Part shown: positions 15,293 through 22,505 of the stretch, one piece after another
Layout: the number at the start of each line of letters is the position of its first letter
Numbering within the stretch: position 1 is the first letter of the stretch
Source: Peribacillus butanolivorans
Lineage (GTDB): Bacteria > Bacillota > Bacilli > Bacillales > DSM-1321
DNA: 64,000 nt
Assembly (NCBI RefSeq): GCF_001273755.1
Contig: NZ_LGYA01000001.1
Coordinates: 4,151,299-4,215,298, forward strand
Reading direction: 5' to 3'
Translations under genes and position numbers: made by a program
The notes under the pieces: model-generated
Told to the model about the DNA's origin: nothing
What the model saw: only the letters and a program-made list of their open reading frames with translations
Databases searched by the model: none

Positions 15293-15748
15293 TTACCAAT
15301 CTTCTTCATCTTCATCCCATTCTTCTTTTGCCAATTCAAGGCGTTCAATAAAATAGTCTAAAAAATTATCAGCAAGCTTTCGACCATAGCCTTCTTGATT
15401 ATCCCACATTATAACTGGACATTCTCCATCTTTCATTTTATTAGTATCTAGGCAATAGGCAAATTCATCAATATCTTCTATAACTACAATTCCATCTATT
15501 AAATCATAATACTTTTGATGATCTTTGGTAGCATCTACTACTGCTGGACCCGTAAAGCCATATCCAATTATCTCCACACCAAACAGTCCACCATAGCCAT
15601 AATTTCTTAAAAACCACTTGTAACTTTCCGGTAATGAGACCTGTAATTTTTGTTCAGTCTCTTTTACTTTGTCTTCACTTACTCCACCTGTAAAATCATC
15701 ATCTTCGCCATACTGCTTAATAAATTCCTGTAAAGCTGAATATTTCAC
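15293..15748 (-). CDS. SMI1/KNR4 (SUKH) family immunity protein
   Basis: The 151-residue product shows the SUKH pattern: VSEDKVKETEQKLQVSLPESYKWFLRNYGYGGL (residues 22-56 region, with LP.SYK.FL.NYG.GG), GVEIIGYG, and the C-terminal DNFLDYFIERL. SUKH proteins neutralise nuclease toxins of contact-dependent and type VII systems; B. subtilis YobK is an example. Start is GTG at 15748, 8 nt after AGG of AGGTGA; in-frame GTG at 15757 overlaps that site. No intact toxin partner is present, only a toxin-like remnant downstream, so it looks like an orphan immunity gene. Confidence 0.88.
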   Translation of the reverse strand: MKYSALQEFIKQYGEDDDFTGGVSEDKVKETEQKLQVSLPESYKWFLRNYGYGGLFGVEIIGYGFTGPAVVDATKDHQKYYDLIDGIVVIEDIDEFAYCLDTNKMKDGECPVIMWDNQEGYGRKLADNFLDYFIERLELAKEEWDEDEEDW

Positions 15749-15757
15749 CAAAATCAC

Positions 15758-16133
15758 CTACTAATCTTGAGTTTCGTATCGCACGGGCAAGTATGAAGAA
15801 TACACTAAGGTAATAATCCTTAAAATTCCAAAGCTAATTTATCGGGCATTGATGACTTCATTTAATTTTATGTAAGAAGGCCCTAAATAACCCCTAACAC
15901 CAAAGGTGCCAAGGGTTTGAAAGATTAACACATTGACATATAATGTTCGCGTTCCCATGGGTGAACTTATGTGGAAATATTCTTCGATCTTATTCACTAA
16001 AACACATATATGGCTTCACATAACCTTTATAGTATTACTTTTAAGTTTTTTCGTCTTAAAATCTTTTATGTGGTCAGTTAGTGATTAATTTTTTTTCTTC
16101 ATTTCAACAAATAATTAAATTAAAAACATAAAT
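15758..16133. other. Intergenic region between two immunity genes
   Basis: No intact gene. A long hairpin (AACCC..TTGGCACC / GGTG..GGGGTT, about 15887-15920) lies here and may terminate the immunity gene. A short minus-strand frame ending YLPVRYETQD just before the SUKH start could be a toxin-tail remnant, but is too short to assign. Confidence 0.35.
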
Positions 16134-16478
16134 TCAATTCTCATTTTTCTTGAATCTTTCTGGAATTTTACTTTTCCATATTAACATAAGTTCTTTAAAT
16201 TCTTTAGTCTCCATTTCGTTTTCATAAGGCTCTTCATATCTAAAAAAATGTTCAAGTACTGTCATATCTTTTTTTATTAGCACACTTGTGGCATTAAGTT
16301 GAATTTCAAACTTTTCGTGTAAACCATTTAATACATTATCAACTATCTCAATATATTCATCTGCTTCTTCCTCTGTAGGGATGTCTTCAATAAAATCAGC
16401 GAATAATTTTATTTCATCCGATAATTTTATTCTCAATGTCCCAAAAGGGTCTCTAAAAAACTCGTATAAATATTTCAT
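16134..16478 (-). CDS. Putative immunity protein of the LXG-EndoU toxin
   Basis: A 114-residue acidic protein that I cannot place in a named family. Its job is inferred from position: its ATG (16478) lies 2 nt after the stop codon of the LXG toxin, and its AGGAGG is embedded in the last codons of the toxin, so the two are translationally coupled. Immunity genes of type VII toxins are found exactly there, and they are usually small and acidic, as here. Predicted cytoplasmic; no membrane segment is visible. Confidence 0.75.
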   Translation of the reverse strand: MKYLYEFFRDPFGTLRIKLSDEIKLFADFIEDIPTEEEADEYIEIVDNVLNGLHEKFEIQLNATSVLIKKDMTVLEHFFRYEEPYENEMETKEFKELMLIWKSKIPERFKKNEN

Positions 16479-16480
16479 AC

Positions 16481-18214
16481 TCAACCTCCTTCATAAATTG
16501 GATAAGCAGTGGCAACTGATCCGTCTGTTTTAAGATACATATCTATTTGTAATCCAGAAGAAGTTAAACCGGAATATTTATTTTCACCAATTTGCGTTTT
16601 GTTTTTAAAAGCCTCATCAATAGCTTTTAATACTTGTACCCGGTCCCATTCTTTTGGGAAAAAACTTGATTTTGCTCTCTTTTCTACTCCATCTATTACC
16701 ACCTTAGCTCTATATACTCCATTTCTATCAGGCCTTGTTTCTGTACCTGGAACTATTTTACCACCCATCATACTCTCGTGATGATAACCAACAGCTTTCC
16801 CACGTCGATTAATCTCTCCATGATAAACATGCCTCATAGTATCTATAGTAAACTTTTTCCCACCATCTCCATTGACTTGAGACTCCACTCTCGCCATAGA
16901 AATCAACTGATCCTTCAACCCCACACCATTAATCGTATTATAAGGTACTCCACCTGCCAACGACAGTTGGTTTTTAGGATTGTATGGCAATAGGTTAGGG
17001 ATAGAGACTAGTTCTTTTGCCTTCGTAACGCCTTTTACTGCAGCAGCTTTTGTAGTGGCTACCCCAGTCTTCGTTACGGCTCCCGCGCCTTTTGTTCCTA
17101 CTACTGATGTGACGATTGTTCCGAGGGCATAAGTTACCCAATGAGACCGCGAATAGGCATCACCATTTACCATATCCCGTTCATATGAATCAGATATTGC
17201 CTTTGAAATATATTTATAGGTTTTTATCGGGTGCATGATTGAATTTGCTACACCTTCAATCGTTTCCCCAGGGTCTGTGACAAGATCCCAAATGCCTGTG
17301 ACAAAGTCTTTTCCCACATCAAAAAGTCCTACGCCGATTCCCTTTGCAATTTCTGCCGTTTGCTTGGACGATTCTAGCTGCATAACATATTGCTGCTGGG
17401 TGGGCGCTAGGTTTTCGTATCCGATTTGCTTGGCGATTTTGAGGAATTCATCTGGATCGGTTACATGATCGAGTTGTGCCTTCAAATCCTTGATCCGGCG
17501 ATTCTCTGCTTCCTCTTTCTTAACCTTCAGATATTGCGCGGTCTCTTTTTTCCTAACTTCTAGGTTTTTATAGGCTTCACTATTTTTATAAGCTGTTGCA
17601 TTAAAATAGAGAGGGGATACTTCTCCTCCCCTTGTACTGGATACTTTCAATTGCTCCATGAGTGCCGCCACTGCCGCTTGGTCCGCTTCGGATTTAGCAT
17701 ATTCAGCCGTCCACTTATGGTCGATTTCGTTTACTTTGTTTATCGTTTGGGTCCGTTTCTTTTCAGCTTTCTCCATATTCTCAAAGAACCCATCATCGGA
17801 AAAAGGCTCTAACTGAATGATATCATCAATTTCAGCAAATATTTTTTTCAGGTCATTTTTTTGGGCTGTGACCATTTCCTTGGAATTTCGGCTGGCGTTT
17901 TCCAGCTCTCCCTCTAAAAAAGGGACCGTGACCTCGGTTTCACTAAGGTTCGCTTCGATTGTATCTCCTTGAATTCCACTTAAAAAGGCAACATGTCGAT
18001 TGATCAGACGCAGCCAAGTATCCACGACATCGATCTGTGCTTTGTAAAACCCTTTAATGGCCTCTGCGCCTTGACCCTGTAGCTCATCATCCAAATTAAC
18101 GATACTCTCAAATCCTTTTTTTAATTCCGTGAGCTGTTCTTTTAGGTCTTTATATTGTCCGACACGCGTTTGCATGGCCGAAACTAGTGTTTGAGATTCG
18201 TAAATCATAGACAT
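16481..18214 (-). CDS. LXG-domain type VII secreted toxin with EndoU nuclease domain
   Basis: The 577-residue product has three parts. Residues 1 to about 200 form the LXG helical domain that targets substrates to the type VII (Ess/Yuk) secretion system, starting MSMIYESQTLVSAM. A middle region contains a coiled coil and a hydrophobic stretch (VTYALGTIVTSVVGTKGAGAV). Residues 462-577 form a bacterial EndoU nuclease domain: HGEINRRGKAVGYHHES with the catalytic His pair, KSSFFPKEWDRVQVLKAI, and the terminal VATAYPIYEGG. EndoU toxins cleave RNA (some cut tRNA or DNA) in rival cells. Start is ATG at 18214, 9 nt after AAAGGA. The usual small LXG partner genes and the secretion machinery are not in this window. 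Immunity gene follows directly. Confidence 0.9.
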   Translation of the reverse strand: MSMIYESQTLVSAMQTRVGQYKDLKEQLTELKKGFESIVNLDDELQGQGAEAIKGFYKAQIDVVDTWLRLINRHVAFLSGIQGDTIEANLSETEVTVPFLEGELENASRNSKEMVTAQKNDLKKIFAEIDDIIQLEPFSDDGFFENMEKAEKKRTQTINKVNEIDHKWTAEYAKSEADQAAVAALMEQLKVSSTRGGEVSPLYFNATAYKNSEAYKNLEVRKKETAQYLKVKKEEAENRRIKDLKAQLDHVTDPDEFLKIAKQIGYENLAPTQQQYVMQLESSKQTAEIAKGIGVGLFDVGKDFVTGIWDLVTDPGETIEGVANSIMHPIKTYKYISKAISDSYERDMVNGDAYSRSHWVTYALGTIVTSVVGTKGAGAVTKTGVATTKAAAVKGVTKAKELVSIPNLLPYNPKNQLSLAGGVPYNTINGVGLKDQLISMARVESQVNGDGGKKFTIDTMRHVYHGEINRRGKAVGYHHESMMGGKIVPGTETRPDRNGVYRAKVVIDGVEKRAKSSFFPKEWDRVQVLKAIDEAFKNKTQIGENKYSGLTSSGLQIDMYLKTDGSVATAYPIYEGG

Positions 18215-18416
18215 TATTGAAAGTCCTTTCAACTACTTTTCTTTTAAAATATATCAGATTTCTTTTTATGTAATATTTTTATCTACTGTAAAATTATGAC
18301 TAAATATATTTTAGAAGAGTTTCTTCATTTATTCAAGAATTGAAGGGGTTTTCACTAAACAATTACCCTCAAATACCCAGGATTTAATGTCACACATTTT
18401 ATAAGGTAAAAAGAAA

Positions 18417-18460
18417 GGATGGATGAACAGTGAGGAATACCTGTTTACATCCACCCTTTT
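18417..18460 (-). terminator. Terminator of the XRE-cupin regulator gene
   Basis: GATGTAAACAG / CTGTTCATC with flanking GGGTGG/CCATCC pairing, T-rich on the minus-strand exit. Confidence 0.75.
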
Positions 18461-18517
18461 GTACGACATTTTTCGTTAACTGGTTTACTTGAAAATTTCA
18501 TTGATTCTTTACTTCCG

Positions 18518-19030
18518 TTATTTCGACGACACCACCAAAAACCGGACAATTTGACCCGAGAAGTTAAACCAGTAATGGGCTTTTCTAGCATCGAACATGA
18601 ACGACTGCTGTTCATGGAGTTCTATTCTTTCTCCCTCTATTTCCACTGTTAACTTCCCTTCGATAATGAATAAAAATTCATGTCCGCTATGAGAAAAAGC
18701 GCTTCCTTTATTTTCCCCTGGCTTTAACGTGACAAGAATAGGCGAAAAAACAGCATCACGAATGTCGCTGGATAAATTCTGATAATGAAATTGTTCATGA
18801 TTCGAATCTGAATTTTCTTGGGAGCGGTCCTCAGAAAAAAAGAAACTTGGGCTGACATCTAATGTATCAGCGATTTTTTTTAATGACTCTAATGTGACGC
18901 TTGATTTTCCCCGTTCTACTTGTGATAAAAAGCTGATCGAAACGCCTGTTTGTTCGGCCAGACTCTTTAATGTTAGTTTTCGCTCTTTCCTCAATAATCT
19001 TAGTTTTTTCCCGATTGAATCAAAAGGCAT
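18518..19030 (-). CDS. XRE-family transcriptional regulator with cupin sensor domain
   Basis: The 170-residue product joins a SinR-like helix-turn-helix (residues 6-65; GKKLRLLRKERKLTLKSLAE, then SISFLSQVERGKSS) to a C-terminal cupin barrel (about 98-168; PGENKGSAFSHSGHEFLFII and HYWFNFSG). Regulators of this kind bind a small ligand in the cupin and control neighbouring catabolic or transport genes. It is divergent from the MHS transporter (174 bp apart), which together with the next enzyme is its most likely target. ATG after AAGGGGGC. Confidence 0.88.
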   Translation of the reverse strand: MPFDSIGKKLRLLRKERKLTLKSLAEQTGVSISFLSQVERGKSSVTLESLKKIADTLDVSPSFFFSEDRSQENSDSNHEQFHYQNLSSDIRDAVFSPILVTLKPGENKGSAFSHSGHEFLFIIEGKLTVEIEGERIELHEQQSFMFDARKAHYWFNFSGQIVRFLVVSSK

Positions 19031-19203
19031 ACAGATGCCCCCTTTTTTACATAATATTTAGCTTCATTATACATGACAAATTTTGATGAATGCCCCGTCA
19101 TTAATAACTTATTAAAAAAATATTGACAGAAAATTTCTAATTATTTAAAATGAAGGAAATAATAAATTGAAGTGATACTTCAATTTTGAAGAGGTGACTA
19201 AAG

Positions 19204-20502
19204 ATGGAAAAGAAACAAATGCGGCGAATATTAATTGCGAGTTTAGTCGGAAGTTCGATTGAGTGGTTTGACTATTTTTTATATGGGACCGTTGCAGCAC
19301 TCGTGTTTAACCAGTTGTTCTTCGTGAATGAGGATCCGACAATAGGGCTGTTGCTTTCCTATGCATCCTTTGCGTTAGCATTCTTCATCCGCCCTTTTGG
19401 TGGAGTGATCTTTAGCCATATTGGCGATCGTATTGGGAGAAAGAAAACACTTGTTTTAACACTTAGTTTAATGGGGGTCGCAACATTTGGGATGGGGCTT
19501 CTTCCTACGTATCAAGCCGTTGGCATTTGGGCGCCGATTTTATTAATCACATTGCGCTTAGTTCAAGGTCTAGGAATTGGCGGTGAATGGGGAGGCGCGC
19601 TTTTATTGGCCGTTGAATATGCCCCCGCTGAAAAACGGGGCTTGTTCGGAGCTATTCCTCAGATGGGTGTTACTATAGGAATGCTGCTTGGAACCATTGC
19701 CTTATCTATTATGACACTGCTTCCTGAAAGCGCATTCATGACTTGGGGATGGCGTTTACCATTCATTTTTAGTGCTTTGCTTGTATTTTTCGGCCTATGG
19801 ATTCGTAAAGGAATTGATGAAACACCGTCTTTCAAAAAAGTAAAGGAATCAGGAGAAGTTCCAAAGCTACCGATTGTAGAAACTCTTAAGAATTATTGGC
19901 GTGAAGTGCTTATCGCCGTGGAAGCCAAAGTGGTAGAAACAGCACCATTTTATATTTTTAGCACATTTGTCGTATCATATGCTACCTCAACTCTCGGTTT
20001 CTCACGGACAGCTACATTGACTGCAGTCATGATTGCAACAATTATAACGACGATTTTAATACCATTCATGGGGATGTTATCTGATAAAATTGGCCGCAAA
20101 AAGCTGTTTATAGGCGGAACGATTGGGATGGCACTGTTTGCATTCCCTTACTTCTGGATGCTGCAGCAAAAATCGGTACTCTTATTAATCATTGCAACAG
20201 TGATAGGCTTAGGGGTTATTTGGGCTCCCATCACAGCTGTTCTTGGAACGATGTTCTCGGAAATTTTCGATGCAAGGATTCGTTATACCGGCATCACGCT
20301 TGGATATCAAATCGGGGCAGCTCTGGCAGGAGGAACGGCGCCGCTAGTTGCAACGGCTTTACTTAATAGGTTTAATAACTCCTATGTTCCTGTCGCCATT
20401 TATATTATTTTTGCATCTCTCGTGTCATTAGCAGCGATTTGGGCAGTTAAGGAACGTAGCAATCAGAAATTAGATGAAACGCATAATAGTAGAGCCATGT
20501 AA
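19204..20502 (+). CDS. MFS transporter, metabolite:H+ symporter (MHS) family
   Basis: The 432-residue product has about twelve membrane helices and clear MHS hallmarks: SSIEWFDYFLYGTVAAL at the start, GDRIGRKKTLV in loop 2-3, LRLVQGLGIGGEWGGALLL in helix 4-5, and a second SDKIGRKK in loop 8-9. MHS members import organic acids, sugars acids, osmolytes or aromatic acids with protons. The gene lies 34 bp upstream of an ornithine-cyclodeaminase-like gene and divergent from an XRE-cupin regulator, so it probably imports the substrate of that enzyme. RBS GAGGTGA. Confidence 0.9.
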   Translation: MEKKQMRRILIASLVGSSIEWFDYFLYGTVAALVFNQLFFVNEDPTIGLLLSYASFALAFFIRPFGGVIFSHIGDRIGRKKTLVLTLSLMGVATFGMGLLPTYQAVGIWAPILLITLRLVQGLGIGGEWGGALLLAVEYAPAEKRGLFGAIPQMGVTIGMLLGTIALSIMTLLPESAFMTWGWRLPFIFSALLVFFGLWIRKGIDETPSFKKVKESGEVPKLPIVETLKNYWREVLIAVEAKVVETAPFYIFSTFVVSYATSTLGFSRTATLTAVMIATIITTILIPFMGMLSDKIGRKKLFIGGTIGMALFAFPYFWMLQQKSVLLLIIATVIGLGVIWAPITAVLGTMFSEIFDARIRYTGITLGYQIGAALAGGTAPLVATALLNRFNNSYVPVAIYIIFASLVSLAAIWAVKERSNQKLDETHNSRAM

Positions 20503-20536
20503 TCTATGGTTCTTTTACTTTAAGGAGGACAATTGA

Positions 20537-21520
20537 ATGTTGGTTATAAGTGAGAAGGAAATTCAACAATCATATGGAATGAAAGACGCAATATCGGATG
20601 TAAAAGCCGTATTACGTGCACATGGTGCTCGAAGAATAGACAACCCTCATCGTACAGTTCTTGATTTCCCTCAACACGAGGCATCAGCACTTTACATGCC
20701 AAGCGCTGATTTATCTGAAGAAGTTTCGGCGGTCAAAATTGTTACCATTTTTCCAAAGAATCCTTCAAGGGGGATGGCAACAACACAAGGAGTCATCTTG
20801 CTGTCAGATGCAGAAAATGGCGAACATTTAGCATTGTTGAATGCCTCATATTTAACACGTCTCAGAACGGGGGCATTGAGCGGCATTGCCACAGACTTTC
20901 TTGCTCGTAAAGACGCCCGGGTTCTCACGATTATTGGAACAGGAGCTATGGGATTTGAACAAGCAATTGGTGTGTTAGCCGTAAGGGACATTGAGCGTAT
21001 TTTATTAGTAAATCGTACACCAGAGAAAGCGCAGAAATTCGGTGAAAAGCTGCGGGCATTCGGAGTAACCATTCCTTTTGAAGTTTTCGAAGATGTTTCA
21101 GCAGCTGTTCGTCAAGCAGATATTATTTGCTGTGCAACCCGCTCGAACGAGCCTGTATTTAACGGGATGGATTTAAAGCCGGGCACACACATTAACGGGG
21201 TCGGGTCTTATTTGCCGCATATGAAAGAAGTGGATAATACCACGGTATCACGCGCTGCTAAAATTATCGTCGACGATTTGGCGGGCGTGAAGGATGAAGC
21301 AGGAGAACTCATTCATGCAGCCAAGCGGGGAAATTGGTCGTTCAATGATGTTCATGGGGAGCTTTATGAACTTGTTATGCTGACCAAAACAGGCAGGGAA
21401 AATGAAGAGGAAATTACCTTCTTTAAATCAGTCGGTGCTGCTTACTTTGACCTCGCTGTGGCAAAAGGTGTTTACTGCCAATCGAAAGAACGGAACATCG
21501 GGATGGAGATTGAGGTATAA
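20537..21520 (+). CDS. Ornithine cyclodeaminase / mu-crystallin family enzyme
   Basis: The 327-residue protein is a full-length member: the N-terminal catalytic part holds VSAVKIVTIFP with the conserved Lys, NASYLTRLRTGALSG follows, then the Rossmann motif IIGTGAMG (about residues 134-141), LVNRTPEKAQKF, and the VDDLAGVKDEAGEL block. Relatives are NAD(P)-linked: ornithine cyclodeaminase, alanine dehydrogenase, ketimine reductase and synthases of diamino acids. The sequence alone does not tell which. AAGGAGG before the ATG; co-transcribed with the MHS transporter. Confidence 0.88.
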   Translation: MLVISEKEIQQSYGMKDAISDVKAVLRAHGARRIDNPHRTVLDFPQHEASALYMPSADLSEEVSAVKIVTIFPKNPSRGMATTQGVILLSDAENGEHLALLNASYLTRLRTGALSGIATDFLARKDARVLTIIGTGAMGFEQAIGVLAVRDIERILLVNRTPEKAQKFGEKLRAFGVTIPFEVFEDVSAAVRQADIICCATRSNEPVFNGMDLKPGTHINGVGSYLPHMKEVDNTTVSRAAKIIVDDLAGVKDEAGELIHAAKRGNWSFNDVHGELYELVMLTKTGRENEEEITFFKSVGAAYFDLAVAKGVYCQSKERNIGMEIEV

Positions 21521-21593
21521 CAGAAGCCAATACATTTTGCTATCGCTGAATGAAATAACAACCCGATTTTTAAAAAAACAGGAGACGTTCAGC

Positions 21594-21650
21594 ATGGACC
21601 TAACGCGTTTTTTTGTTTTAGGGATAATCATTTGCCTTAACTTGCAGTAA
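21594..21650 (+). pseudogene. Cut-off start of a third gene in the OCD operon
   Basis: A good ribosome site (CAGGAG, 8 nt) precedes ATG, but after MDLTRFFVLGIIICLNLQ the frame stops. It looks like the first codons of a gene whose remainder was lost where the excalibur remnant and its terminator now lie. Confidence 0.4.
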
Positions 21651-21667
21651 CATTTCACCTTTAAAAA

Positions 21668-21697
21668 AAGAGACCCTTCTTGCGGAAGGGTCTTTTG
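21668..21697. terminator. Terminator
   Basis: AGACCCTTC / GAAGGGTCT with flanking A and T runs; related to the hairpin at 13629-13654. Confidence 0.85.
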
Positions 21698-21705
21698 AAT
21701 AATCC

Positions 21706-21805
21706 TTATCTTTCACAAGCGATCAAGTCTTTATCAGGTCGCTTTTTTTATTGGCATCATATAGTGCCTTTGAAACATGGGCTTGTATTTCAGTCTGAAT
21801 CCATC
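21706..21805 (-). pseudogene. Decayed copy of the excalibur protein 3' end
   Basis: About 95 bp are nearly identical to the end of the gene at 13681-13950, including VSKALYDANKKSD and the terminal LIACER codons. One base is missing inside the DRDKD motif (GATCGTGAT in the intact gene, GACCTGAT here), so the frame breaks. Sequence upstream is unrelated, showing a truncated duplicate. Confidence 0.85.
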
Positions 21806-21875
21806 TTGAAAAAAGATGGATCATTTTCTATCTGTGTTATTGTGTCGATTGCGGAAGATTGACTTAACAAAATCA

Positions 21876-22331
21876 TTATCTACTTGTTTCTGCTTCAGCT
21901 ACATTTTTGACACGTTCTAAAAATTCAACTACCACTTTATCGGTAGCAAACAATAAAAATAATTTCACAAACCACTTTAAAGGGCGATTGGTGACTGTAT
22001 ATGTAAAGGAAGTCTTATTATCATTGATTTTATTTAGTTCATAAAAAGCTGTAATTTCAAACATTTTAGCAAGTGTAAAGCCTACTTTTAGCTTTTTCTC
22101 ATTCGTTGCATTCGAATATTCTAATGTTTCTATATCATACTCTTCTGTTCGTTTTCCTTCTCTATATTTTTGGCGATATACACTTCCAACCACTTCTTCC
22201 GTTATTTTAATGGGCTTCTGTTCAACTACTTGAGGCATGATTTGTTGCATATTTTCTACAGAACCATCAAGAAACTTCCAAACCTGTTCAATTGGAGCGT
22301 TTATTTCTATTTCTTTTGTCCATTGTTTCAA
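21876..22331 (-). CDS. SRPBCC (START-like) family protein
   Basis: The 151-residue product has the SRPBCC fold signature: a first strand KEIEINAPIEQVWKFLDG, central strands with GSVYRQKYREGKRTEEYDIE, a long strand FEITAFYELNKI, and a final amphipathic helix with FLERVKNVAEAE. Such proteins bind hydrophobic ligands or lipids. A TTG start is used: GAGGTGA lies 7 nt upstream. Monocistronic, with a strong terminator on the far side. Ligand unknown. Confidence 0.82.
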   Translation of the reverse strand: MKQWTKEIEINAPIEQVWKFLDGSVENMQQIMPQVVEQKPIKITEEVVGSVYRQKYREGKRTEEYDIETLEYSNATNEKKLKVGFTLAKMFEITAFYELNKINDNKTSFTYTVTNRPLKWFVKLFLLFATDKVVVEFLERVKNVAEAETSR

Positions 22332-22445
22332 TGAGAATCACCTCTACCTATATTATATTTACTTTACTATGTAAAACCAAATTAACAACTGAACTTATAT
22401 ATTCTTGGGTCCATTTGAATAATCTAGGATCACCTGAGCTTCTAA

Positions 22446-22475
22446 AAAAAGTCCGCCATTATCGGCGGACTTTTT
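22446..22475. terminator. Bidirectional terminator
   Basis: 12-bp perfect stem AAAAAGTCCGCC / GGCGGACTTTTT; terminates the UvrA-like gene on the minus strand. Confidence 0.92.
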
Positions 22476-22505
22476 ATCAATAGAGTGCTGCTAAGTCAGT
22501 AAAAT

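Noticed and set aside
14000-18500. Prophage or integrated element
   Set aside because: No integrase, capsid, tail or lysis genes and no attachment-site repeats; the decayed genes and toxin locus explain the region.
18518-19030. XRE-cupin regulator as a SinR
   Set aside because: Its C-terminal part is a cupin barrel and not a SinI-binding segment.
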